Source: Eubacterium sp.
GTDB lineage: Bacteria > Bacillota > Clostridia > Lachnospirales > Lachnospiraceae
DNA: 64,000 nucleotides
Direction of reading: 5' to 3'
Assembly (NCBI GenBank): GCA_017430325.1
Contig: JAFRNE010000010.1
Coordinates: 1 to 64,000 of the forward strand
Below the pieces are notes generated by a model. That model made no database searches. It was not told the origin of the DNA and saw nothing but the letters and a program-made list of their open reading frames with translations. A program made the position numbers and the translations under genes. Positions 1-8,589 of the stretch are shown piece after piece. Positions within the stretch are counted from its first letter, which is position 1. Every line of letters starts with the position of its first letter.

Positions 1-77
1 CGAATAACAGAGTGGCTACATGCCGGAGACTGTTAGAATGGCTCTTGCCAGATGCTGTCAAAGACAAACAAATGTGA
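1..77 (+). other. open frame running off the left edge, possible transposase tail
   Basis: A plus-strand reading frame is open from base 3 to a stop at 75-77 and would encode the last 24 residues of a protein, rich in Arg, Leu and Lys and ending VKDKQM. It points toward a truncated putP on the opposite strand. That is what the end of an insertion-sequence transposase gene would look like if the element had inserted into putP. I do not recognise the sequence as a named transposase family, and a 24-codon open frame can occur by chance. The idea rests on position, not homology. Confidence 0.2.
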
Positions 78-128
78 CTGTTCAAAAGAAGGTAGCAAGT
101 TGAAAATTACCTCTTGACAAAGGTCACT

Positions 129-735
129 TCATAACAGGGTGAAATATCCCTTCAGGCTCTCCGCATTATCGATAACCGCGCTGAGTCCACCGGCATTTGA
201 GATACCATAACCAAGTACGACAAGAAGTGCTATAGTCATGATAATAGACTGGATAAAGTCAGTCCTTGATGCCGCAAGGAAACCACCTGTTGATGTATAA
301 CCAATGATTATGATTGCAGAAACCACCATTGCGAGCTGATAATCAACATTGAACAGTGTCTTGAAAAGCTTACCGCAGGCAGAGAAGCCTGATGCAGTAT
401 AAGGCACGAAGAAGATTATGATAGCGATCGCACCGATAAGCAGAAGGATATTGCTGTTATCCTTGAATCTCTTCTTAAAGAAATCAGGTATAGTAATCGC
501 CTTGATCTCTGCAGAATAGTTACGAAGACGTTTTGCCACGAACACCCATGAGAAGATAAGAGCTCATATCAGAAGCCTCCGCACTCATGGCAGTTACAAA
601 AGGACCAAGCTTACGTCCGCCGAGATAAAAATCCCCGACATCGTTTGTATTTCTGGAACTGAGGAATCCGACAATAAGCATAATAACTAGATATACGCCA
701 ATTGCAGTCACACTTCCGATCTGTGCTGTAGTCAT
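129..735 (-). pseudogene. putP: broken sodium/proline symporter (PutP, SSS family)
   Basis: This is the N-terminal part of a PutP-type sodium:solute symporter, which imports proline using the sodium gradient. The start is ATG at 735 behind GGAGGG. The first frame gives the PutP N-terminus with the motifs LGGRKLGPFVTA and SDMSSYLLMG, then shifts out of frame and stops near 520. Homology resumes in another frame (complement of 545 downward) with FVAKRLR and TIPDFFKKRF. Compared with E. coli PutP (about 500 residues), roughly 25 codons between LLMG and the WxxVAxRLR segment are missing, with a frameshift. The second frame stops at 129, near residue 240 of the family, so the C-terminal half is absent. 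Two independent lesions make this a decayed gene. A weak promoter (TTTACA, 17 bp, TACATT) may lie upstream. Confidence 0.85.
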
Positions 736-852
736 TTTTATTCCCTCCACATTTTAAATATCTGCAGCGTCAGTTTCATACCACCAAACAACTGCAAAAT
801 TAATCCTACATAAATGTACACCACATATATTGCCTTGTAAAGCATTAGGGCA

Positions 853-890
853 TAAAAGACTCCTGTGTTTTATCCACACAGGAATCTTTT
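853..890 (-). terminator. rho-independent terminator after the 849-aa gene
   Basis: The inverted repeat AAAAGACTCCTGTGT / ACACAGGAATCTTTT has one G-U pair and a 7-base loop, and ends in a T tract on the minus strand. It lies just downstream of the stop of the gene at 917-3466 and ahead of putP. Confidence 0.8.
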
Positions 891-916
891 GATATATATT
901 ATTCCTTCTCTCTATT

Positions 917-3466
917 TTACCCTATTTTCGGAGCATTCTTCTTCGTGTTGTCCGCAGTCTTATTCGGACTGTCTGCTGTCTTCTTATTACTGTTCTGAGC
1001 CGCTCTTCTCTCATCGGCCGCCTGTTTAGCCCTTGCAGCTCCATAGTCCCTCTCAAAAGCAGTATAAACGTCAAGCCCCTCCTGTTTACGGATCTTATTG
1101 ATAGCGTAAACAACGTTTATGACTCTATGGTTCATCATACTTCCCGGCTTCTTGGTATATTTTGAAACTATACTGAGAGCGTCCATGGAATTGGCAAATG
1201 CATCGTTTCCCTTATCGCTGATGCGCACCTTTTCCTTCCCCTTAACATATTTCTGAACAGCATAGATGACATCAATATTTGCCTGACGGAAAGCCGCAGC
1301 CTTCTTCGCAGCCGACATATTCTTAGTTTTCTCACCAAGTTCGGAAGCCTCGGTAATGATATTTACCAGAGCCTTATATTCCTTACTTCTGCCATCAGCA
1401 GATCTGAGTGACTCCTTGAGTGTCTTCATATCATTAACGTAGGCATCATACTGATCATTCTTGATATCATAGATCTCACGTCTCAGCTTCTCCCCCTCCT
1501 TCAGGACAGAATCCTTATCCTTCAGGATTCCCTGCAGCCTCGGCATTCCTCTGATATATGCATTATTATTGTCAAGTATATAAAGCTCGGTTATATGCTT
1601 TGTTGCCTCATGAATCTTGTCAATATCAAACTTCTCGCCCATCTTCTGCAGAGAGTAAGCCGCAAGTATCTTGGCCATATTATCTCTCTTATCATTTTCC
1701 GTGGCTCCGGAATGCCTTCCGACATGAAGATATATATATGACTCGTAGCTCATCGGTGGCTTATCAAACTTCTTCGAAACCTTCCTGCCGATATTATCAA
1801 AAAGCTTACCTCGCAGCTGCGTTTCACCGGTGATATTACGCTTTACAACATTTTCATCACGCTCGTATGTCTTACACTGCATAACCTTTGTCTTAGTATC
1901 AGCTGCCTTCTCAGAAAGCAGAGTCTTGTATTTATCATAAGCATCTACGTTTCCTTCCTTCTCTGCCTGCTTCATCTTCTGATAGGTGCGCTTATACATC
2001 TTCATCGAGAAGATAAGCTCATCATAGCACTTATCATCAAGGCAGTCGGCAGCAACAGAATCACTGAGTTCCGCTACTGTCTTGTCGATTTCCTTTGTAT
2101 GTGCATCCTCCGGAAGCTTATGAACACCAAAGAAGCCCTTCAGCCTCATCTGCTTATTCAGGAAATACAGTTCCTTAACATATCCGTCTCTCTTGCCCGG
2201 ATTCTCCTTAGTCTTTTCATATTCTATATTTCTCTTACTGACAATATCATTCAGATAAAACGTCTTCTCAGCGACATATGACAATTTTTCAATGTACCTT
2301 CCCTCCCGACTGTCAAGCGTGCCGTTATTTGCCATCTGCTGCATGTACTCGGCGCATATCTCTCTAAAATCCCGGGCAGGCTGCTTCAGATTATCCGTTG
2401 CGTCCTTAACATTAACGACACCTATATGCTCGGTCACATCATAATTCTTATATTTATAATCCGTACCAAGATGAGTAAACTTCTCAAGATACTCCCTGGT
2501 ATCCAGATTATCCTGTTCTATCTCGCCTTCATTCATGGCATTCAGCTTATCAAGCTGATCCAGAAGTACCTTTCCCGCTTTAACCGCAGATTTCACCTGC
2601 TGTTCCAGACGATCCTGGATCTCTATCAGTCTTAGCAGTTCTTCTTCTCTCGCAAGGAACTCTTCCTCAGTCTGATACTGTCTTACCGTCGGCAGATAAT
2701 GAGGAAGCTCCCTGAAGAGCGGCTCCCCTTCCTTCGGGCCGCCCGGCACAACCTTGTAACCTATAGATTTGCTCGCACTACGATCGCCAAAATACTTATC
2801 ATACTCATCAAGCTTTTTCTTGGAAATACCATTCTTACTGCAGGTATCCGCCTTTGCCATAAGTCCATAGGCACCGTAATATTTCGTGCACGGCGTACCA
2901 TCGATCTTTTTCCCTTTTACCTCGCCATAAAGCATTCGGAAGGCATCCATAACTATATTCGCACTTGGATCCACCTCAATTGTGATCGCATGTGCAAGCT
3001 TCTTTACGATATCCGGCTCGTCTTTAACAAGCTCCGTATCAGGAACCTCGCCCTTCTTTATCTTCTTCTCCCATGCTTCTCTTTGCTTACCGTTTTTATA
3101 AACAGCGTCAAAATACAGATAATTCATCTCCCGGATAAGATCCTTAACAAAGTCTCTTGTTTCCGGTTTTATTTCCGGTCTAAAGTCTACTATGTTACCA
3201 TTTTCATCTGTTTCCTTTGTCTGAGGAGGCGGGAGCGTCGCTGTGATCTCGCGCAGGAAAGTCTTGAGCACCTCATCTTTTTTTTCAGCGACAGGATCAT
3301 CCTGTCCCTGTGCTAATAAAGGCGATGAAACATATTCATTGTTTGTGTTTATCATAAGTTTTGCAAAGCCTTTAGCATCCTTCTTTGCCACAAGAGCCTC
3401 CATCTTTGCACGCAGTTCATTGCCCGCCTGAGCAACCTGATCTATTTCATTATTTCCACCCGGCAT
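917..3466 (-). CDS. 849-aa hypothetical protein, lysine/glutamate-rich and helical
   Basis: I do not recognise this protein. It starts at ATG 3466 (MPGGNNEID) behind GGAGGTGG, a strong site. It has no signal peptide and no clear membrane segment, so it is probably cytoplasmic or exported by a route without a standard signal. The sequence is highly charged, with long predicted helices. It has a proline-bearing segment near residues 240-260 and a conserved-looking block SYESYIYLHVGRHSG near residue 590. The tail is disordered and rich in Asn, Lys and Thr (about the last 30 residues). Large, poorly described helical proteins like this are common in Lachnospiraceae genomes. It stands alone, with its own terminator and a -10-like TATAAT at 3500-3505. 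Function unknown. Confidence 0.85.
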   Translation of the reverse strand: MPGGNNEIDQVAQAGNELRAKMEALVAKKDAKGFAKLMINTNNEYVSSPLLAQGQDDPVAEKKDEVLKTFLREITATLPPPQTKETDENGNIVDFRPEIKPETRDFVKDLIREMNYLYFDAVYKNGKQREAWEKKIKKGEVPDTELVKDEPDIVKKLAHAITIEVDPSANIVMDAFRMLYGEVKGKKIDGTPCTKYYGAYGLMAKADTCSKNGISKKKLDEYDKYFGDRSASKSIGYKVVPGGPKEGEPLFRELPHYLPTVRQYQTEEEFLAREEELLRLIEIQDRLEQQVKSAVKAGKVLLDQLDKLNAMNEGEIEQDNLDTREYLEKFTHLGTDYKYKNYDVTEHIGVVNVKDATDNLKQPARDFREICAEYMQQMANNGTLDSREGRYIEKLSYVAEKTFYLNDIVSKRNIEYEKTKENPGKRDGYVKELYFLNKQMRLKGFFGVHKLPEDAHTKEIDKTVAELSDSVAADCLDDKCYDELIFSMKMYKRTYQKMKQAEKEGNVDAYDKYKTLLSEKAADTKTKVMQCKTYERDENVVKRNITGETQLRGKLFDNIGRKVSKKFDKPPMSYESYIYLHVGRHSGATENDKRDNMAKILAAYSLQKMGEKFDIDKIHEATKHITELYILDNNNAYIRGMPRLQGILKDKDSVLKEGEKLRREIYDIKNDQYDAYVNDMKTLKESLRSADGRSKEYKALVNIITEASELGEKTKNMSAAKKAAAFRQANIDVIYAVQKYVKGKEKVRISDKGNDAFANSMDALSIVSKYTKKPGSMMNHRVINVVYAINKIRKQEGLDVYTAFERDYGAARAKQAADERRAAQNSNKKTADSPNKTADNTKKNAPKIG

Positions 3467-3499
3467 AGTTCCACCTCCATAAGATTATTCACTGATCTG

Positions 3500-3505
3500 A
3501 TTATA
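3500..3505 (-). promoter_or_regulatory. -10 element (TATAAT) of the 849-aa gene
   Basis: A consensus TATAAT lies about 35 bases ahead of the ATG at 3466. No good -35 sits at the right distance, so it is tentative. Confidence 0.4.
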
Positions 3506-3601
3506 AACCCCAAAGCGCAACAAAAGCGTAACACCGAGAAGAAAAATCGAAGAAAGGACACAAAAAAATAGACACTCGGAAATATCCACAAAAACAAGCA
3601 T

Positions 3602-3636
3602 AAAAATACCCGGAAGCGATCTTACTCACTCCCGGG
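3602..3636 (-). terminator. terminator of the exporter-lipoprotein operon
   Basis: The inverted repeat at 3609-3618 and 3627-3636 pairs with G-U wobbles. It is followed by TATTTTTA on the minus strand, just after the stop of the gene at 3653-6256. Confidence 0.75.
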
Positions 3637-3652
3637 CACTGTATTTAATAAT

Positions 3653-6256
3653 TTATTCCTCTGTCTTAACCTCTCCGGTCTTGATGATAAACTTTACACT
3701 ACCCTTCATATCATCCGAAATACCTGCGAAGTTTTCATATTTCTTTCCTGTCTCAATAACAGCCTTAACCTCACCTGCTATTGTATCAAGATCCTTCTCA
3801 GCATCTCCAAGCTTACCCACGATAAGGTCTGTTGCCTGCTTAAGCTTTGAAGAACCATCAACAAGTGCACTGCTGTTGCTGTCAAGATCTGCTGCTCCGG
3901 ATGCAAGTGTTGAAGCACCGTTACTAAGCTGGTATGCACCGCTGCTAAGTGATCCCGCACCATTGCTGAGATCCCTCAGTCCGCCTGTAAGTGTTGGAAC
4001 TGAAGCATATATCTGGTCAAGTCCGTCATCCAGACTTTCTACTCCCTTATAAAGCTTGTTTAATCCTTCATCAAGTTTTCCTGCACCCTCAGCAAGCTGT
4101 GCAACACCTTCCTTAAGTGAAGTGATCTTAGGACCGAAGGTACTCATCTCTGACTTAACCATTGTAAGTGCCTGATCAAGACCATACTCAACGCCCTTAT
4201 TTGTATATACAGAAATAATATACTCAAGCTTACCTGCTATATCCTGCATTTCCTTGCCAAGCTCTGTATATGCATTTCCATAACCGGCTGCAAATGCGTT
4301 TCCGATTATCTGAACATAACCTTCAGTAACCTGCTTTGTGATCTCTTCCTTTTTGTTTGCCTCAATATTTGCCTTAACGCCTTCTTTTACAGCAGGTGTG
4401 AGCATAGCCTTTGTATCCTCTGCGCTTGCTGCAAACTGCTTCTGGAATTCATCAAGAAGTGCATTATAGGTTTCTGTATCACATGCAAGTGCTGCAGGTG
4501 ATATCTTAACATCTTCAGGTTTTGTATTTGGATCAGCCCCCAGCATAGCCTGGTAGGTTGCCTGGGTTACCGGATCAACCTTCGCACCGGCAACAGCTGC
4601 AATCGCAAGATCTGACGGTTTATCAGCAGTTCCCATAACAAGTGCGATCATTGTTGCACAGTATTCCTGAACCTTGCTGTCAACAAGAGCCTTGCCCTCA
4701 TCGGAAGCCATATATTCCTCAACCTTTGAATCGATTATTCCGTTTACAGTGCTTGCGATAAGCGCCTGAACCTTCTCGTCCTTGATGATCTTCTGAACAT
4801 TAGGGTCTTCCTTTGCAGCAGCTGCTGCCTTCTCTGTAATAGCCTTAACCTTCTCATCATCACTCATAGCTGAAAGTGCCTGAAGATCAGACATATCGAT
4901 CTTAACGCCTTTTTCTGCAAGTTCCTTCTCTGCAGCCTCAGAAATAGCCTTAGTTGCAGCAGCCTTCTGCTCCTCAGTAAACTTAAGACTTGAGGCATCC
5001 GGTATTTCCGGAAGCTCTATTGCCTGAACTGCACCGTTAAGCTGCTGAAGACCTCCGGAAAGCTTTGCAGAACCTGCAAGCACACCGTTATCTCCTTCGA
5101 AAGCTTCCTTAAGCTGTCCTGCTCCGATATCTGCACTCTCAAGTGCATTTCCAAGTGTGATTCCGCCTGCATACAGCTGATCTGTACCCTCGCTAAGTCT
5201 GCTTGCACCATCAGAAACCTGAGATGCTCCTGAAGATACCTGAGCAGCACCGTTTGCGATCTGTGAAACAGCTCCTGTATAGCTTACGATTCCTGAAGCA
5301 AGCTTATTTACACCATCCTGGTATTCTCCAACAAGTCTGTTTATCTCGCCCTCGATCTGAGAGAAGTCAACGTCCTCGATAGTGTCTCCCACAAGTCCTG
5401 TTGCAGCAACCGTAAGAGTCATATCAAGCTTGAAATCAGTTGTATCTGCTGTTACTTCAAAATACTCAGGAACAGCAACACCGGTCTTCTCAGAGGTCTC
5501 TTTAAGATCATCTGTAAGTCCCGGGAAGCCAAAACCGATAACAACACTCTTACTGCCGTCTGAGATGTATTTACCATTGCTTACGGAAATATTTGTAAAG
5601 CATGAGTTGTCAAGGAAGAAGCCTGTAGCCATAATGAACGGTACGCTGATACCGTCTTCCTTAGCCTTGTTGATATAATCAAAACGGATCTTTACTTTTC
5701 CGCTCTTTCCTGCGATCTGCTCAGGAGTAACCTCAGCATCATTCAGATAATAAGTAACCTTAACCTCGACAGGAACCTCCTTATCAGTCTTGCCCTGATA
5801 GTAGATAGGATTACCGTTAGCCTTCCAGCTTACCTTATTGCCGTCCTGAGTAAACTCCTCATCGCCCTTAACATTTTCTATATCTGTAAGTGTGCTGACA
5901 TCCTCGATAACATCCTCATGATCCTTATTCTTAAGCCACTCACTTACTATAACATTCTGCTTATTTCCGTTTGCATCTGTGATAACGTAGATGGTCTCGT
6001 CCTTATCGACTTCCTTAACCTCACCGGTCTTGATCACATCCTTGATCATACCGCCGATATCAGTTCCGTCCTCGTCAGCTGCCTTACCATCCTTAGCAGT
6101 CTTATCATCTGTTGTATTTTCTGTTTCTTCAACTGTCTCGGCGGCAGGAGCCTGTGCCTTAACATTATCTGTCTTAACCTTACTGTTTCCGCAGCCTGCA
6201 AGTCCGAGGACCATAGCCATTATTATAGCCAGTGAAGCAACTTTCTTCTTTCTCAT
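3653..6256 (-). CDS. lipoprotein with Gly/Ser heptad repeats (YhgE/Pip-like), partner of an MMPL exporter
   Basis: This is an 867-residue surface lipoprotein. The N-terminus has a lipobox LAGC with the lipidated cysteine at residue 22, followed by an acidic Thr/Glu/Asp-rich linker. Two stretches, near residues 320-370 and 720-810, carry repeated heptads of the type xxxLxxGxxxLxxG (such as SSGASQVSDGASRLSEG). These repeats are typical of YhgE/Pip-type proteins and other proteins linked to MMPL exporters. The middle (about 420-680) is helical and rich in Ala, Lys and Glu. The start is ATG at 6256 behind AAAGGAG. The MMPL gene is only 21 bases upstream, so the two are co-transcribed and probably form one envelope export complex. 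Unlike true YhgE it lacks the six membrane helices, so the membrane part is supplied by the neighbour. The substrate is unknown. Confidence 0.75.
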   Translation of the reverse strand: MRKKKVASLAIIMAMVLGLAGCGNSKVKTDNVKAQAPAAETVEETENTTDDKTAKDGKAADEDGTDIGGMIKDVIKTGEVKEVDKDETIYVITDANGNKQNVIVSEWLKNKDHEDVIEDVSTLTDIENVKGDEEFTQDGNKVSWKANGNPIYYQGKTDKEVPVEVKVTYYLNDAEVTPEQIAGKSGKVKIRFDYINKAKEDGISVPFIMATGFFLDNSCFTNISVSNGKYISDGSKSVVIGFGFPGLTDDLKETSEKTGVAVPEYFEVTADTTDFKLDMTLTVAATGLVGDTIEDVDFSQIEGEINRLVGEYQDGVNKLASGIVSYTGAVSQIANGAAQVSSGASQVSDGASRLSEGTDQLYAGGITLGNALESADIGAGQLKEAFEGDNGVLAGSAKLSGGLQQLNGAVQAIELPEIPDASSLKFTEEQKAAATKAISEAAEKELAEKGVKIDMSDLQALSAMSDDEKVKAITEKAAAAAKEDPNVQKIIKDEKVQALIASTVNGIIDSKVEEYMASDEGKALVDSKVQEYCATMIALVMGTADKPSDLAIAAVAGAKVDPVTQATYQAMLGADPNTKPEDVKISPAALACDTETYNALLDEFQKQFAASAEDTKAMLTPAVKEGVKANIEANKKEEITKQVTEGYVQIIGNAFAAGYGNAYTELGKEMQDIAGKLEYIISVYTNKGVEYGLDQALTMVKSEMSTFGPKITSLKEGVAQLAEGAGKLDEGLNKLYKGVESLDDGLDQIYASVPTLTGGLRDLSNGAGSLSSGAYQLSNGASTLASGAADLDSNSSALVDGSSKLKQATDLIVGKLGDAEKDLDTIAGEVKAVIETGKKYENFAGISDDMKGSVKFIIKTGEVKTEE

Positions 6257-6277
6257 CTCTTTCTCTCCTTTCGACTG

Positions 6278-8410
6278 TTACACAGCACTATTGTTACCGT
6301 ATATATCTGAATATCCTGAAACCATTTCACTCTCTTCTTTTACTGCCTTTTTCTTAAAGCTGAGAGAGGTAGCAGTAATGAATCCGTTGAATAAACGGAG
6401 AAATGCAGGAAGTATAAGTATAACTACCGCCATACTTATGATAGCTCCTCGTGCCATCAGTATGCAGAGTGAGCTGATCATATCTATCTCTGAATACATA
6501 CCAACTCCAAAGGTTGCCGCGAAGAAGGTCAGGGCACTTACTATTATCGAATTGATAGAACCCTTAAGCGCTGCCTCTGCCGCATCCTTTCCGTTCAGAC
6601 CTGAAAGTCTTGCTTCCTTAAACTTATTCGTCATAAGTATTCCGTAATCGACTGTGGAACCAAGCTGTATAGTTCCGATTACGATAGAAGCAACGAACGG
6701 AAGTATCGTTCCTGTATAGCACGGAATACCAAGGTTGATAAATATCGCAAACTCGATCGTACATACAAGCACGATAGGAACTGAAATCGACTTAAATACA
6801 CAAAGTATGATGATGGCAACAAGTCCTATCGAAACTGCATTTACTCTGGTGAAGTCCTTGTCAGTGATCTCGATAAGATCCTTTGTACAAGGTGCCTCAC
6901 CGATCAGCATACCCTTACTGTCGTATTTCTTTATAATAGCGTTAATTGCATTACACTGTTCATTAACCTCATCAGAGGCAACCTTATATTCCGACATGAT
7001 AAGGAGCATCTCATATTCACCATTGTCGAATATCTTCATGATCCTGTCCGGAATAACCTCTCCCGGAATGCTTGGTCCGATAACCGATTCCATACCGAGA
7101 ACAGCTTTGACACCGTCAACCTTATTTATCTCATCAATGATCTCATTGACTTCTCTTGATTTAAGATTACTGTCAAGAAGGATCATATGAGTTGAATTCA
7201 TTTCGAACTTTTCCTGAAGCTTACTGTTTGCAACCATACTGCTGAGATCCTTAGGAAGCGATCTGTCAAGGTTGTAGTAAACATCTGTATTTTTATAACC
7301 GTAATATGCCGGACCGACGATCACTGCAAAGAGTAAGAGGAATATCCATGATCTCTTAACCACGAAGCTGCAGAGCTTATTAAGGTTCGGTATAAGCGGC
7401 TTATGCGAAGTCTTTGTGATGGCCTTGTCAAATACAAGTATCATCGAAGGAAGTATCGTTACACAGCTTATAACTCCCAGTACAACACCCTTGGCCATAA
7501 CGATACCGAGGTCAAGTCCGAGGGTGAAGCTCATGAAGCAGAGAGCTACGAAGCCTGCAACTGTTGTTATGGAACTACCTACTACCGATGAAAGAGTCTT
7601 ACCGATGGCATCAGCCATGGCGCTCTTCTTATCATCCCGATAGACCTTCTTCTCATCACAGTAGCTGTGCCACAGGAATATCGAATAGTCCATTGTAACC
7701 GCCAGCTGGAGTACAGCCGCAAGTGCCTGAGTTATATATGATATCTCACCCTGGATGAAGTTTGTTCCAAGGTTATATATGATAGCCATTCCGATACTCA
7801 GAAGGAAAAATACCGGTATCAGGAAGGAATCCATCGTAAGTCCAAGTACTATCAGTGAAAGGATGACCGCGATGATAACGTATTTAGGAACCTGGTCATC
7901 GGAAAGAATCTTTGTATCGGTAACCATCGCTGACATACCGCTGATGTATACCTGCTTATCCGCTATCTTTCTTATTTCCTGAATCGCGTCCATTGTCTCA
8001 TCCGATGACATCGTAGATGAGAAGAGGACTGCCATAAGTGTGGCGTCGCCGTTTCTGAAGGCCTTGTGTATTTCATCCGGGATCAGTTCATCCGGAATGG
8101 AAATATCCATCAGCGTATCGTACCAGATAACGGACTTTACATTCTCCACCTTTTCTATCTTCTGTTTAAGCTTTACTACATCCTTATCCTTCATTCCCTC
8201 AACAACCACCAGAGAGAACGCCCCTGTACCGAAATCCTTCGTAAGGATATCCTGACCCTTCATGGTCTCAATATCCTTCGGCAGATAAGTCAGTACATCA
8301 TAGTTGATCCTGGTGCTGAAATACCCTATTGCCGCAGGTACCAGAAGGATCAACGAAATGATAAGGATCGGAATACGTAAGTTTACAACTGTCTTTCCAA
8401 ATCTGCTCAT
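6278..8410 (-). CDS. MMPL/RND-family exporter, 12 membrane segments
   Basis: This is a 710-residue RND-superfamily transporter of the MMPL type, driven by the proton gradient. The frame could begin further upstream, but ATG at 8410 (MSRFGKTV) is behind a clean GGAGG and places the first membrane helix at residues 10-33, as in the family. The layout is two repeats: helix 1, an extracellular loop with the TYLPKD motif, five helices, then helix 7, a second loop (YYNLDRSLPKD) and five more helices. Motifs typical of the family are visible, including TMDYSIFLWH in the first half and STVDYGILMTNKFKE in the second. The lipoprotein gene follows after 21 bases. Substrates of Firmicute MMPL proteins include lipids and antimicrobials, and nothing here decides between them. 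A TetR gene lies 5 kb away and may control it. Confidence 0.85.
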   Translation of the reverse strand: MSRFGKTVVNLRIPILIISLILLVPAAIGYFSTRINYDVLTYLPKDIETMKGQDILTKDFGTGAFSLVVVEGMKDKDVVKLKQKIEKVENVKSVIWYDTLMDISIPDELIPDEIHKAFRNGDATLMAVLFSSTMSSDETMDAIQEIRKIADKQVYISGMSAMVTDTKILSDDQVPKYVIIAVILSLIVLGLTMDSFLIPVFFLLSIGMAIIYNLGTNFIQGEISYITQALAAVLQLAVTMDYSIFLWHSYCDEKKVYRDDKKSAMADAIGKTLSSVVGSSITTVAGFVALCFMSFTLGLDLGIVMAKGVVLGVISCVTILPSMILVFDKAITKTSHKPLIPNLNKLCSFVVKRSWIFLLLFAVIVGPAYYGYKNTDVYYNLDRSLPKDLSSMVANSKLQEKFEMNSTHMILLDSNLKSREVNEIIDEINKVDGVKAVLGMESVIGPSIPGEVIPDRIMKIFDNGEYEMLLIMSEYKVASDEVNEQCNAINAIIKKYDSKGMLIGEAPCTKDLIEITDKDFTRVNAVSIGLVAIIILCVFKSISVPIVLVCTIEFAIFINLGIPCYTGTILPFVASIVIGTIQLGSTVDYGILMTNKFKEARLSGLNGKDAAEAALKGSINSIIVSALTFFAATFGVGMYSEIDMISSLCILMARGAIISMAVVILILPAFLRLFNGFITATSLSFKKKAVKEESEMVSGYSDIYGNNSAV

Positions 8411-8473
8411 ATTTCTAACCTCCGTTTTTTTGTTCGTTGTTAGAATAAGCCCGTAATAAACATTTGTAATCAT

Positions 8474-8491
8474 ACAAAATATATGTTTTGT
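8474..8491. promoter_or_regulatory. AT-rich dyad upstream of the MMPL exporter
   Basis: The sequence ACAAAATATATGTTTTGT is an imperfect palindrome in the 5' region of the exporter gene. It resembles the perfect palindrome AAAATATATTTT at 13056-13067 ahead of the TetR gene. Both could be TetR operators, but AT-rich dyads arise easily. Confidence 0.3.
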
Positions 8492-8531
8492 CTAACTTTT
8501 GGACAGCTGTAAAAAAATGTACCCATAACAC

Positions 8532-8562
8532 AAAAACCCTGCCGGATCAACCGACAGGGTTT
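8532..8562 (-). terminator. terminator after the M23 peptidase gene
   Basis: The repeat AAACCCTGCCGG / CCGACAGGGTTT (8534-8545 and 8551-8562) has a 5-base loop and is followed by a T tract on the minus strand. It sits 28 bases after the stop of the gene at 8590. Confidence 0.8.
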
Positions 8563-8589
8563 AACTTTTTATTACTTGTCAAAACTATC

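Noticed and set aside
2699..3316. 205-residue plus-strand open frame
   Set aside because: Antisense to the 849-residue gene, no ribosome site, Leu/Ile/Arg composition of a shadow frame.
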